This document shows, one piece after another, positions 51,357 through 64,000 of a DNA stretch of 64,000 nucleotides (the stretch's first letter is position 1; every line of letters starts with the position of its first letter). The notes under the pieces are model-generated. The model made no database searches. It had not been told where the DNA came from and saw only the letters and a program-made list of their open reading frames with translations. Origin of the DNA: Corylus avellana (Eukaryota; Streptophyta; Magnoliopsida; Fagales; Betulaceae); contig NC_081545.1 of NCBI RefSeq assembly GCF_901000735.1, forward strand, positions 19,864,100-19,928,099, read 5' to 3'. A program made the position numbers and the translations under genes.

Positions 51357-53983
51357 CATGGCATGCATCTTAGAAAGAGCTTCCCGAAATTGGGTTGCAT
51401 GCGAAATTTTGTGACCTGTAATGAACATTGGACCATTGGTCAAAGCTACATAAAAAGTCAACGAATGTTCGAAGAAGACTAGGGAACATTTGATAGAGAA
51501 CGTTCAATTTTACCATGGAACATTCAACGGGTCATGTTGGACACAAAAATGTCACTTGTTGAGTTATAAAGAGGGTGCTTCGGGACTAGGATTCTATTAC
51601 CCCCCCCCAACCCGAAGAACAATCCAACAGCCTTTAGAGAGAGAAAGATAGAAATTGAAGGGAATACGGGATTTTTGGAATGGAAAACAAATGAAGAGAG
51701 TGTGCATGGAGCAAGAAGGCTTAGGGAAAGCTTCAATGGTAAGATCCTAACATTGTTCTCTATAAGTTTCTTGAAATTTTTATTGATTATTGGTTCAAAG
51801 ATTTATTACTTTGAGATTTGGGTGATATAGGTACATATATGGTTAATGAGTTTGTTGTTTAAGTTTTATAGGATGAATCTTAAAGGTTTGATGTTGGATA
51901 ATGTATGGGTTATGAATAAGCATGTGTTATATTGATAGTCTTGCATTACTAAGTAACTATTAAGAAAGATTAACGTAGATCCATGTACTTTAGAGATGTA
52001 TTATGGCAGATTTGTTGTTGGGTTAGTAGATCTAAACTTACAAGTTGGAGATTACAAGTTTGATGCTACTTTATGGAAAGATTAGTAATGAGTTAGAAAT
52101 TACATACTGATAGATGAACATGTATATGTATCATGTATGGAAGTCATATTTCGGCTTAGAATTCTAATAAGAAACAAAATCAAACCTTAAATCATATTGG
52201 ATTTGATAAAGTTATGACCCTTTTAGAAATTGAGATTCTATCAGACCAACCAAACGTTCGATGGAAACATCAATCGTTCGATACGAGTACCAAACGTTCG
52301 ATGGTCCAACAGAATGACTATTTTGCCCTTAGAATAGGTTTAAGAATATTTTAACTTAGATTAAGGCTGATGATAGAATTTTGAGGTTGTGAATCTGGTG
52401 GGAATACCTATGCAAATCAAACATTTGCGCAGCGGAAATGAATCGTATTCCTATGCCCAAGAAAATTTTATGAAGAACATACAAAGAACGGATTGCTATT
52501 TAACAATAGCAAGAGCAAGAATGACTTACATCAAAGATCAACGACCACTTCTATGGCTTTTGACAAAAGAACTTTTCTTTTGTTCTTCAAGAACGTGAAA
52601 GATCATAACCTCTAGATCTTCTCACCAATGATTAAATATAACCAAGAGAGTGTGGGCTCTTGGTTGGCTCTTCAAAACTTAAACTTTTTTTCTTCGTGAG
52701 TTAACACAAAGAACTAATATAGTTTCCAGAGAGTTTCTGAAAACTATGATCGAGAACACTTGATTGAATGATTTCAGAACCCTAGGCTTCTCTCTATTCA
52801 TAGGCATAGCTGGGGAAAGAAATTTCAGATCCTAGCAATGTGGGACAACTAGCAAAAGAATAGTTCAACTGGGACAAGGAGAGTGGGCGGCTTGGGTTTT
52901 CCCTAGCCTCCACCCCTCTGGCCATGTGGCTCCTTTCCCTAGGAGCATGGGCCTAGGGTTTAATCCTAGGCCCTTTCTCTTCCAGTCCAGTGCATAGGCC
53001 CAAAAATAAATTTATGGTCTTATTCCTTTATGCTTTATTTAATGTGCATGGGTTTTATCCTAAGTCCAACTTTAAATAATTTCTCTAGCCCATGTTTTAA
53101 TTAAATAAAACATTTAGCCCAAATATAAATAAGAGAGCCTTTTATATGGTTAACATATATATCAGCTTGGTGAGGGACCTAAAGGAAAAAATAATCATTG
53201 GCTTAAATATTTTCTTAATCATGTCTCCCGATATTCCTTACGCGATAAAATTTTAATCACAATTAATTCTACTAAATAACTGTGATTGCACTCCAATAAT
53301 CATTTTTGCTTAAAACAATTAATTCCTTTGACTAAATAATAACTTGTGATTCCTTCATAAAATCTTTCATAGCAGAATTAAGGCCAAGGATATTGCCACT
53401 TAATCCTCTAGCTCTTTTCCATAAGTCATTAATTTTACGATATTCCCATAATGTGAAAATCATATATATATTTTGGTATGCCAACCAAAATGCTCTGGTC
53501 AAAGGCTTGAGAACAATATCTGAGGTAGATCGTAGGTCCCCTGGAAGTACGATCGAGCACACGTGTACCTGCGATCGAGCTCACTTCCAGACACTTGCGT
53601 ACCAGGCCCCTGGTTGTGCGATCGATCGCCCTTGTACCTGCGATCGATCATACACGGAGCTGCTTATGTTATATTCTACGTTTTAATTAGGTCAAGCCGT
53701 CTTTATTTCCTTGTTTTAGTAGGATTAGGGTTTTGGGAATCAATATTTCGTTATTTCATTAGGTTTAGGGTTTTTGGGGTATTTATGTCACATTTTATTA
53801 TGTTTAGGGTTTTGGGCTATAAAGATATGCTTATAGCCTCCAGAGAAAGACAACTTATGATTATTATTTGGTTTTCTCAATAAGAATACTAAGAGTTGAG
53901 TTTCTTCATTACTTTTCCTTAAATTCATAGACAACATCTATTGATTTGAGAAGGTTTCTTTGATTCTTGTGATAGTCTCACAG
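51357..53983. other. Old repeat-like DNA without recognisable genes; LTR-like pieces
   Basis: AACGTTCGATGG-type words recur near 52254-52302. The block 52390-53330 (CATTTGCGCAGCGGAAATGA near its left end) resembles a minus-strand copia LTR, and 53530-53660 has repeated GCGATCGATC words followed by an LTR-like leader. I could not define ends or target duplications, so these remain unassigned. Confidence 0.3.
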
Positions 53984-54003
53984 NNNNNNNNNNNNNNNNN
54001 NNN
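53984..54003. other. Short assembly gap (20 N)
   Basis: 20 N, unlike the 100-N placeholders elsewhere, so it may be a sized gap. Confidence 0.95.
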
Positions 54004-55104
54004 TAAGTCACATTGCATCAAGCTTGGTGACTTTAGTTTAGCTCGCCTTATAGAACACGTCAATAATTTTTTTTAAAAATTTGATATATTTAAATATTTA
54101 TTCTAAATATTTACTTTATATATGTATATAATACATTACATTAAAATAAATAAATTAAAATTTTGTTATAACTAAATTTAATTTTTTTATATTTTATAAT
54201 GTAATATATATATATATATATATATACACTAAGAAAAGTAATATATTAAGAAAAGTAGAGGCTTAGAGAAAATTAAGAAATCTAATTCTTTTGATTTAAT
54301 TAATTGTGGGTACTTAACTAGCTTGTGGGGTTCTAACACGCAAAAGGTTGATATAACTTTGAATAATTTAGTATAATAAACCAAATTTTATTAATATTTG
54401 AACTGTCTTTTAAATAAAACTATGATAATATAGTTAGGAAATTGCCTGGTATGCAGTACTTAAGGTTCATAAAATTATATGATTTTCTCTCTAATGTATT
54501 TATATTATCAAATTCATAAGATGGTATGGCATCGCCAATAGATGTTTAGGACATTGACTGATAAGATAAGTGCATGCCTCTCTCATCATGCAAGCTACGC
54601 GCAGCTAGCAATTAGACTACTTTAATGTAGGATAATGACATTTAAAGTAAAATTAAAATAATTAAAAAAAAGAAAGAATTGATAAATTAAAAATCAATTT
54701 TCCAACCATCTTTTAACAATTCCCATATAGTGGGGTGATCAATGATGAATATACTAAATTAATTTGTAGAACGAAGTAATCGATTAAATATGTCATATAT
54801 GTATATGATTATTTCTTCAAGTCCATAGTTATTTTCAAAAGGATCTCTATATCTAGCTAGGTCTATATATATATACTTAATAATTATATAATTAGTTATT
54901 TGGAATAGAATATATTAATGGAGGGAAACATATTGCATGCATGCATCATGATCATTATATAATTAACTTAACTTTATTAATTATATAGCTCGTAGCATGT
55001 ACATGCAATATATTTAATTCTAATGAGAACAATAATTAATTAGAGAGAGAGAAAAAAAAAAAAAACCCAAGGATCGATAATCCGGTGCACATTATATAAT
55101 AATT

Positions 55105-55135
<31 letters not shown>

Positions 55136-55254
55136 ATTAATTAATTAATTAGTTTGCACAAAATTTAACTTAAATTCATAAATTATGAATTACTATATTG
55201 TTTGTATAAAATTTAATTAATTATTAAATAAAATTATTCACCTCTCATTATTTA
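54004..55254. other. Very AT-rich intergenic DNA with microsatellites
   Basis: It contains a TA run near 54208-54228 and an ATT/TTA run near 55100-55132. No coding region is seen. Confidence 0.6.
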
Positions 55255-55827
55255 TTGACTTGTGAAATTTCACACGTCATAAAATATTGACGTGTTAAAC
55301 TGGTGGGTCAATAATTTCCTGACGTGGCAATTTCACAAGTCAAGAAATTTTGACCTGTGAAATTGCCAAGTCAAGAAATTTTGGCATGGTGAAAATTTTT
55401 ATTGACGTGTGAAATTGTCACGTCAGCAAATTTCTGACGTGACAATTTTACATGTCAATAACTACTGATGTGTTAAACTACCATGTCAGAAATTATTGAC
55501 GTAGCAGTTAAACACGTCAGTAATTTTTAACGTGTAAAATTGCCATGTCAAAAATTTCTGATGTAGTAATTTTACACGTCAATATTTACTGACATGTAAA
55601 AATTTAACACGTCAGTAAAATATATAATTTTTAAAGTTTTAAAATCCTAAAAAATTTATTGACGTGGCAATGTCTAACAGGTCAGAAGTTATTGACATGT
55701 GGATATTGCCAGGTCACTAATTACTGACCTCCACGTCAGAAAAATATTTATTGATGTCAATAATTAGTGACGTGGCACAAATTCGTATACTGTAGCCACA
55801 TCAGAAATTGATAGTTTTTTTGTAGTG
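55255..55827 (-). mobile_element. CACTA (En/Spm-type) transposon terminus with subterminal repeat array
   Basis: It ends TTTTTTTGTAGTG at 55827, the complement of CACTACAAAAAAA, the standard CACTA terminus. Inward lie about 20 copies, in both orientations, of a word close to TGACGTGTNAAATTGCC (for example TGACGTGGCAATTTCACA and its complements), as in CACTA subterminal regions that bind the transposase. The opposite terminus was not found; the gap at 53984 may interrupt it. No transposase is visible. Confidence 0.8.
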
Positions 55828-56813
55828 ATGGCCACCCCCAAACTCATAAGGGAGAGAAAATAAATAAATAAATTGAAGGTAAAAATAATAATTTATAAGT
55901 TTTTTTTTTTTTTTTTTTGGGATATCAGCTCATAGCAACACAATTTAATAGCCTTTAGTCTCTACCTATACTAAAGTATGTCTCCATTCTTGACACCAAG
56001 CAATGTTGCCTTGAGATTCGTGCCTTGTTAGAGGCATCAATCTTCAAGCCTTGAGATCCATTTTTCGTCAAACGGATTGATTCATCGATCTTTACAATTT
56101 TGTCTCTCGCATTTCCCCACATTTTTCCTCTTACTTTGCATATTCGCACCGAAACCATCTTCCTCTTCTAACTTCCTCTTGAAACCCTACCACAAATCTG
56201 TCTCTCCTTTCCCCAACTCCACACACATAACCATAACACTTTCTCTCTAGTTCTTTCTATATACTTATGAAAGAAAAAAGAAAAAAGAAAAAAAAAAAAN
56301 NNNNNNNNNNNNNNNNNNNNNNNNNNNNNNNNNNNNNNNNNNNNNNNNNNNNNNNNNNNNNNNNNNNNNNNNNNNNNNNNNNNNNNNNNNNNNNNNNNNT
56401 TTATTTTCCGTTACCGATATGATTATGGTGACAATCGGTAATGTCGGTTCAGTAATGTCGATAAGCAAAGAAATGGAAAAGTTGGTCGGTAAAGTTAGTC
56501 AGTAAAGTTGGTTCAGTTAGAAAATGTTATTTCGTCTATTGAACCGAGTTTGTCGGAAATAGAAAAAGTCTACCGCTTACTGGCCATCGGTTAAGTGGTG
56601 TCGGAGGGTACTCAGCCGGCAAGCGGTAGGCAGCTATTTTGCACAGCCCTAGGCTTTGTACACCAACGGTCAGATTTTGAATTTTTTTCTCAGACATTTT
56701 TGTGTTTGACTTATACATCCTTTTTTTTTTTAATATTTATTCGAATTACAGCACCTTTATGTTCCAATTGCACATCAATAATCGCTTTTATTAATTTGCT
56801 TGTTTATCGATAG
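55828..56813. other. Intergenic DNA with a 100-N gap at 56300-56399
   Basis: No gene recognised. Near 56420-56500 GTCGGTAA/GTCGGTTCAG words repeat loosely (GGTAATGTCGGTTCAGTAAT). The gap is preceded by an A-rich run. Confidence 0.5.
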
Positions 56814-58237
56814 ATTTTTTTTTTTTTTTTTTTGCAACAAACCACTTCATAGAAAAGAACCAACAGAACAAAACCCTCACAAGGAGGGGAGAGATGGGGG
56901 TGGATCTTTTCCACTACAAATGGGAATAGAGAGAGGAGGGGAAAATAAGGAGGGAATGCAGCCCGAGATAACTCTTGCCGCGGCCCTATATGCCACATGA
57001 TGGGCGCAGAAGTTTACACTTCTGTTGACTTTTCTTGTCTCCCAAAGGGAAGAGGCCGGAATAAGAGAAATAGTGTCAGTAATTACATGATCAATATGCC
57101 AATCCAAGACTATAGAAGGATGCTGTAAAGATGAGATTACAATAGAGGAGTCTCCTTCTAAAATGAAATTATCGAGATGCATAGAAGCTGCCAAGGAAGC
57201 TGCCAAAAGGGCTGCTTGAGCTTCACCATAAGTAGGATTACAAGGGGGCCTGACTTGGGAGAGGATTTTGATAATCTGCCCATTAGAATTTCTGCAAACA
57301 GCTGCTTGCACAGAGAAACTCTCTCTGATGGCTGTATCAAAATTCACCTTGAAGATGCCTGTTGGAGGAGGAGACCAAAGCTCTCTCACTGGTTTAGAGG
57401 AAGGAGTCCAAGCTGCATGGTGTTCCAAGGAAATCCGATTGATTTTTGCAGCCAGCTGGGAGGCTTCAGGGATAACACCATTATGGACTGCTTGATTTCT
57501 GGAAAACCAAAGCAAATCACAGAAGACAGCAACATAGATTTGAAACAAATGTGAATCTGCAAGAGGAATACCAAAAGAACTATGAGGAGTTAAAATACCT
57601 TTTATCCATTCTGGAAGACTGAGAGAGGACCATTTTAACGAGTCTAGAGGCCAGTGAGAAGATCTCCAAGATATTCTAGCAAAGAAGCATCTAAAGAAGA
57701 GGTGAGAAAGTGAATCCTCTTCCACATTGCATAGAGGGCAAATTAAATTGGCAGGAGGTATGGGAAAAATAGCATTTAACCTAATCTTGGAGGGGACTAT
57801 GTCCCAAGCAATTTTCCAAAGGAAGAGTTTCAGCCTGTCATTTAGCTTGAGTTTCCAAAGGAGCTTCCAATGACTGGAAGAGAGAGGGGAAAACCTAGAT
57901 GAAGTTCTCGGGCTGCTAATGAGATTATATGCAGATTTAGAAGAGAAAGAACCATTAGCAGAGGGGGTCCAGATATGCTCATCCAAAGAGAGATGGGTAT
58001 ATTTGATTTTTAGGATTTCCCTAACACTGACAGAATCAAAAAGAAAATGAAGGAGAGGAAAATTCCATGAAAAAGTGGAGGAAATAGGATCATAACAGAA
58101 AAGATCCGAGACTATAAGGGTGGGAAGAGGGAGCAACAAAAGAGGGGAGGCAGAAGGAGAGAAGGAAGGAATGGTAGGGATCCAAGAGGAGCTCCAAATA
58201 GGGAGAGAGGAGGAGCTATGGATTCTGTTACAGGCAC
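56814..58237 (-). mobile_element. LINE 3' end with RNase H domain, intact frame up to the gap
   Basis: It is an open minus-strand frame from the gap at 58238 to 56877. It contains the zinc domain (LWKLKLNDRLKLFLWKIAWD, NLICPLCNVEEDSLSHLFFR) and an RVT_3-type RNase H (GIFKVNFDTAIRESFSVQAA, YGEAQAALLAASLAA, ILEGDSSIVISSLQ, VNRSVNFCAHHVAYRAA). A short 3' tail ends in poly(A) (T run at 56815-56833 on plus). About 450 codons are undamaged. The family differs from the LINE at 33465. The 5' part is beyond the gap. Confidence 0.88.
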
Positions 58238-58337
58238 NNNNNNNNNNNNNNNNNNNNNNNNNNNNNNNNNNNNNNNNNNNNNNNNNNNNNNNNNNNNNNN
58301 NNNNNNNNNNNNNNNNNNNNNNNNNNNNNNNNNNNNN
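58238..58337. other. Assembly gap (100 N)
   Basis: 100 N that cuts the LINE ORF2. The sequence to the right is not LINE, so much of this LINE must lie in the gap or be deleted. Confidence 0.98.
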
Positions 58338-59447
58338 AACGATATTTCTCAAAAATACAAAGATGAGGCAAGGACTTATAGTATCTACTTCTCTGGCAAG
58401 TTCCAACCCAAATGACCCGTCATTCAACCGTAGACAATACTCTTACAACAAATTATAATATAATGTTACTAGAAATATTTAAGTTCATTCGGGTAAAACA
58501 AGCAACCAGTTTAATATTTAAAGCAAAGACTAGGAATCAGTCCCCTCTGCTAGAGACAGCCTTAAAATCACTGTTGGGTCGGCCTTGTTTATTATAAATA
58601 TGTAAAGCTTAATGGCTATTCTAAAAGAAAACACCATGGTCAAAATACCGGAATCTGCCTTCCAAGAAGTGCTATAGTTTGAATGTAAATCAATATCAAA
58701 ATTGTATGAGAATAAGACTCTGACTTTACAGAGTTATTGACCAAAATTGAAATGCCTTTCTGGAAACATATTATGTACAGCAATACGGCATATAGATCTT
58801 GTTTGAGATGCCTTTCTGCCCAGAGCATTTACCAGCTCTACAAAAGCTTCAAGGGCAATATAATTTCATCAGTTTCAAGGAAATAGAAATTTTTGCTTTC
58901 CACCTTTCTGGCATTTAATCGAGCAGGTTACGTACGTTTATGGTCAACTAACCTACAAGAAAGCTTGATGAGTAAACGAACCCACATGATCAACAAGCTA
59001 ATAAGGTTCCTAAAACTCATTCTTATTGGATCATACAAGGGTAAGAATGAGTGGCTAATTCTCGCATCGAATAATAATTACAATAATCATTGATTAATAT
59101 AACACCCTTGAACGCAAAATTAAATAATTCACATCATCACAACAGTTGGAATTAGTGGCTCATATTAAAATACCAGATGGCAAAGTAGTTATACTCATCA
59201 TTGTTGTGTACAGTAACAACAATACCATAACTTATAACTAATACATGGTCAAAAGCCTGGGACTCATTAATGAATCAACTATATGCTTATGATCATATGA
59301 GTATTACAAATAAAAAGTACAATTGAAAATAATAATTCATATAGATCGTTGTCATTGAATACAATTCTTAATATTAAGAATCGATGACTCTTTTATTTAT
59401 TATTTTTTTTTTTCTTAAGGAGAACTCTCAATGCAAAAGTGATGTAG
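58338..59447. other. Intergenic, nothing recognised
   Basis: AT-rich; short open frames only, none resembling a known protein. Confidence 0.5.
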
Positions 59448-59839
59448 TGTTCATTTGATTTGTGGTTTCAAAACGTGCAATTTAAAAAATAGTGATTTTG
59501 AAACACGTGATTTGAAAACGCAGTTAAGCGTTTAATAAAATCATAATTTGACCTTTAAAATTATTCATTTTTTAAAAACGCATTCCTTATGTGTAATTTG
59601 AAAACATAAATTTTTCTACGCTTTCAAACTGCAATTTTTAAAAGTAGACTTTCAAACCATATACTTTTCAAATTTTATTTAAAATTGAACTTTTAATCTA
59701 GAAAATCACATACCAAAAAGACTCCCAAGTCTTTTATTTTGCCGTAGGATAAAAACGTCAAGTCATGGATCGATACTGATTCAACGGTCATTGATATATT
59801 AATTAATTAATTTCCACCATTTTGGGTAAGTTGAAAGGT

Positions 59840-59879
<40 letters not shown>

Positions 59880-60275
59880 AAGGTATAAGCGTATAAGGGT
59901 ACGTAAGCATGTGAGGCCAAACACAACTTTGGACAAGTTTGGGAGTTTGTTTGGGATTGCGATTTTGCAAGAATAATTTGTATTTTTAAAATATATCGCA
60001 AAACGTAAGGCGTTTGGTATTACGATTTAAAAAACATTTAATTTAAAAATAGAAAGAAAAAAAATATATATGCGATTTTTATAAGCAGACTAAGGTTGCT
60101 TATTTGAAAATGTGTGAATTTAAACCAAAATCATGATTTCGCATAACAAATATTTGATAAAAAAAAATACTTTTTAATTACCAAACGCATTTACAATTTT
60201 AAAAAGTAGCGATTTTAAAAATACAATTTTTAAAATTGCACTTACTGAAACCGCAATCCAAAACGGACCCTCAAA
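59448..60275. mobile_element. Two MITE-like inverted-repeat elements
   Basis: At 59448-59735 and 59938-60275 the sequence is full of GCGATTTTNAAAA and its complement, and each block has weakly inverted ends (TTTGTTTGGGATTGCG at 59949 against CGCAATCCAAAACGGA near 60250). This is typical of small hAT-like MITEs of dicots. No clean target duplication was identified. An AT microsatellite (59841-59873) lies between them. Confidence 0.5.
59841..59873. repeat. (AT)n microsatellite, about 16 units
   Basis: A perfect dinucleotide run. Confidence 0.95.
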
Positions 60276-60847
60276 CATGCACGAGAGCCACACGCGAGGT
60301 GAAGGGGATGGAGAGAGTAATTCTAGAAGCCTCTCTTGTGTCCTTTCAAAAATGAGATCGTTTTTAAAATCATTATTTGATCAAAATCCAATAGTAATCA
60401 ATTACAAGTCCAATGGTAATTTTAATAACCCTATCATTCTTGAATTGACACAAGAATGACTTCTAGCATTACTCGAATGGAGGATGCTTATCTAAGTTAA
60501 CATGCCAATATAATTAGTTAAGATAATATGTATACAACAATTATATATTATGCAACAAAATAATTTGTCTGTGAATGTAAATATAGCTTTAGTATAAAAG
60601 CATATATACATTATGGTCTAAAGGTCGAGCAAAAGCATTGTTCCAAACGTTTTGAATGATAATATTATTATACACTAAAAGAATAATTTCTATAATGACT
60701 TGACACAAACCAAGTCTTTTGTATCCTACAATTAGGACTGGACACATCAGCATATCACACCAAATCAAATAAACACACAAACACATGATTGAATCTTCTC
60801 CTCAAGGTATCACAAAACCCAACAGGTTCAATCATAGCAATATATAG
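60276..60847. other. Intergenic, nothing recognised
   Basis: AT-rich and non-coding; it ends with TATAG, the target duplication of the adjacent solo LTR. Confidence 0.5.
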
Positions 60848-61720
60848 TGAAAAACGCTTAACCGACTCCAAAAACTTGTTTATCACAATTTATGCGGAAT
60901 TAATATTATGATGCAATAAACAATTCAATCACCCAAAATATATAAAGCAATAAAGAGGCAGACACAGATATTTTGGTTACAAAGAGGAAACCTTTTAGAA
61001 ACCGATCTAAAAGTAAAACCTCTCCGAAGCAGCCAAACCCAGGAAATCACTATCAAAAGATTATCTAGAGATTACAGACACTAGGAACACTTACAACCCT
61101 TTGCAAGACTTTGGCTCTGTAAGATCGACAAGCCTACAACTCGTCTCCTTGCTCACAATCTTCTTCAACGTGATTCTCCTTTACCGGACCCTTCCGATAG
61201 ACTTCTCAACCGTAGATTTATCAAAGGAATAACTAAAACTCTAAGAGATTCAATTTAACGCTCACCACATATGATCTCTCTTAGCACAACCTCCGACGAA
61301 CTCTCTGGGGGTGAAAATTCGTACTTCTCTCTTCTATAATAATGTATATATACCCCCAACAAAACCCTAGACCTAACCCACTTAAAATCACGTTTTTTGG
61401 CCTAAAACTTACGGGGTGTCTGGACATGTTAATGGGCGGTCCGGACACGGCTTTGCGAAGCAAGATTTTAGTTTCTGGAAATTAGGTCCGGACCCGGGGA
61501 ATTGCGGTCCGGACCCGGCCTGTCCAGTCTTGATCAACAACCCCGATCGATGGGCGTTTGTGGTCCGATTGAGCTGAAATTTTGCAGGGACGTTCATAAC
61601 ACATGAATCTACATTATGAACGGTGGAGATTGGATTCTGAACATTCTATATCAGTGTTTGAGTCCGTAAACAGTAGCATCTGCATTTTGGAACTGAATTA
61701 AGCCAACACAAGAACTAACA
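60848..61720 (-). mobile_element. Solo copia LTR, 873 bp, perfect 5-bp target duplication
   Basis: On plus it runs from TGAAAAACGC to AAGAACTAACA and is flanked by TATAG at 60843-60847 and 61721-61725. It matches the LTR at 30484-31375 along its length in opposite orientation, with about 30 fewer bases in the TCCGGA region. No internal sequence adjoins it, so it is the product of LTR-LTR recombination. It sits just downstream of the receptor kinase pseudogene. Confidence 0.92.
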
Positions 61721-61779
61721 TATAGTACACCAGTCTTAAACAATAGTTCCTCACATTTGACAACCAATGAGGATCCAAA

Positions 61780-62292
61780 TCAGAGACTTTGGTAATGATC
61801 CGAAACTCCTGTCATCAATCCTGATTCAGTATTTTCTGCAGTGACAAAAAATGCCGGTCGTGATGGTGCTCGGGAGGGTATGGTTTGACAATTTAGCATC
61901 ATTACAACCTCTGACATTGTAGGTCTATCGGCAGTGGTTTCTTGGACACATAGTAAACCAATGTGGATGCACCTCAAAACTTCACTTCTTGGCCACTAAT
62001 CACCTAAGTATGGATCGATCAGCTCCAAAGTTGTTCCATTGGCCCATTGTTGCCATGACTGCGATAAGTTGAATCATAAAATTTGAATCAATATTGAGCT
62101 TCTAATCATATAAATTATACAAAGAAGAGAATACTCTGAAAACATGCTTACATAGCTTTGCAGATTCATTATATTGCAGAAACTAAAGTTTTTCGACCTG
62201 CCACAATTTCTAAAAGTAAGATACCAAAACTATAGACATCAGATTTTGCCGAGAACTGCCCACGGGAAGCATACTCTGGTGCCATATATCCG
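61780..62292 (-). pseudogene. CRK exons: C-terminal kinase lobe
   Basis: Exon 62292-62152 encodes [20 protein letters not shown] and [13 protein letters not shown]; exon 62058-61780 encodes SWQQWANGTTLELIDPYLGD, a TAG, WPRSEVLRCIHIGLLCVQET, TADRPTMSEVVMMLN and PSRPAFFVTAENTESGL, ending at the normal CRK stop. Confidence 0.85.
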
Positions 62293-62827
62293 CTTCGTGA
62301 CATCAACAAACAAGAAAACATTTGTAAGTCTTCAACAAAAGCACGAACCTATAACAATCACATAACTAGGGGTGACAATTCGTGCTAGTGTGTCGGTTAA
62401 TTTGAGTCGTGTCAAGACATGGGTATAAGACTATATAGGTTAACCTTAACCTAACCTATTTAATTAAACATGCTAGATCCTTCAACTCTAACTCGCTATT
62501 TTATGTTGGGTTCGTGTCAAGTTCATGGGTCAAGTCAAAATTTGTCAATCCTAAATGTTGCATGTCGAATACAGATCATATCAAGACATATGTATAAGAC
62601 TACATAGGTCAAACCTAATTCGATCTATTTAATTAAACCGGTCAGACTCTTCAATCCTAACCCACTAATTTCTTGTTGGATTTGTGGCAGATTCACATAT
62701 CGTGTAAGAAATTGTCAGCACCAACACATACACGAGCATTCGCACTAGACTAATCCTTTATCTTATATTACCAGATGTTTCCTTATATTAAGAATGAAAA
62801 CTGTTGACTTTGAAAGTTCTAGACTTA

Positions 62828-63148
<321 letters not shown>

Positions 63149-63371
63149 TTAAGGCCGGAAGACACGAACTACTAAGCATGAGGAGAATTTCCTTCGAATA
63201 AAAGTTTCCTCCACAAAATAGTAACATACTTATGACAGCCCAGTTCTGTCAGACTAATATTGTGTAACTAAATCATTTTATTGTTGTGGAAACAATTTGA
63301 TGATCAGATATCCGCAGAGTATTAAGTTAGTCAAAATAACAAGAAATATACATATATGAAATCATTCATAC

Positions 63372-63786
63372 CAAACAAAAATTTGTCCAAGCTCCCGTTA
63401 GGTAGGTATTCATAGACAAGTAGCTTCTCTTCTTCTTCTAAGCAGAAGCCCAAAAGCCTTATCGGGTTACGATGCAACAATTTTGCAACCAACAGTACTT
63501 CTGTTCTAAGTTCTTCTAGACCTTGCGCTGAGCTCCTTGATAGCCTTTTGACAGCTATTTCTCGTCCATCAAGTAGTTTACCCTAGAGGTTTACACAGAC
63601 AGTGAATCAAAGGGGGTGAATAACATACATCAGAGATAATAATCTAGTGAGTACCTTGTAAACTGGACCAAAACCACCTTCTCCAAGTTTATGTGCATCA
63701 GAGAAATTGTCTGTTGCAACCTTAAGTATACTTAGATCCATTGAAAGAGATTCGATGCCCTAATCTCCATCTACATGAAGACCTTC
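63372..63786 (-). pseudogene. CRK exons: glycine-rich loop and ATP-binding lysine
   Basis: Exon 63786-63655 encodes [21 protein letters not shown], with the glycine-rich loop. Exon 63582-63372 encodes [20 protein letters not shown] (the conserved Lys in AVK), [20 protein letters not shown] and [17 protein letters not shown]. The second exon is intact. The first has the premature TAG seven codons before MDLS. Confidence 0.85.
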
Positions 63787-64000
63787 TATTTGAAAATACA
63801 ACAAGCATATTATAAATTCAGAGAGCAAAAAATTTAGTTAAGACTTGAAATACCTTAACTAATACTCATATAGCAGGCAATTTTATTACATCTATATGGG
63901 TGTTGATAAGATGAGAATAAAAACATTTGAAATTTTACTGGTTAGCAACTTGATTGAACACAATAAGACAAAATCGGATTTACCAACTCTTTTTCTTCTG

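Noticed and set aside
53520..53660. GCGATCGATC repeats as a regulatory array
   Set aside because: The words are few and irregular and lie in LTR-like old repeat sequence; no further support.
58412..60840. tRNA or other small RNA genes in the right intergenic region
   Set aside because: I looked for A-box/B-box pairs and cloverleaf arms and saw none I could support by eye.

Overview
This is plant nuclear DNA, most likely from a woody eudicot. The genes are split by introns with GT-AG borders, non-coding DNA is AT-rich, and much of the window is retrotransposon sequence (L1-type LINEs, copia, Tat-like gypsy) plus MITEs and a CACTA end. No bacterial-style gene is present. Six runs of exactly 100 N and one of 20 N are assembly gaps, and several conclusions depend on what they hide. 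Nothing in the sequence fixes the species.

Left edge (1-2965): a minus-strand TIR-NBS disease-resistance gene. The NB-ARC exon is intact. The TIR exon carries a frameshift and an in-frame stop, so the gene is probably dead. Any LRR exons lie beyond position 1.

Centre (4073-45683): one plus-strand callose synthase gene of the CALS7/GSL7 type, spread over about 41.6 kb. I recover 25 exons (about 1,241 codons) with matching phases and no stops. Two parts of the expected protein of about 1,950 residues are absent: roughly 60 residues between 12506 and 15743, and about 600 or more between 17909 and 32090, including the start of the glucan synthase domain. Introns hold several LINE copies, a three-level nest (copia, then LINE, then Tat gypsy), a gag-only copia element, minisatellites and Mutator-type MITEs. 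The missing exons are either deleted or hidden in the 100-N gaps.

Right of the gene (45684-58337): a non-autonomous LTR element (47118-51351) with a 5-bp target duplication and two internal minisatellites, unassigned old repeats, one end of a CACTA transposon with a TGACGTG-rich array, and the 3' end of another LINE with an RNase H domain.

Right edge (58338-64000): AT-rich DNA with MITE-like inverted repeats, a solo copia LTR with a perfect 5-bp target duplication (same family as the LTR at 30484), and the kinase half of a minus-strand cysteine-rich receptor-like kinase. That kinase has two in-frame stops, a probable frameshift and DFG changed to NFG, so it looks like a pseudogene.

The genes do not form a pathway. 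The window is two decayed defence-type genes flanking a strongly TE-expanded callose synthase. Its most informative content is the layered transposon history, including a Tat element whose extra antisense reading frame has its own TATA-like box.
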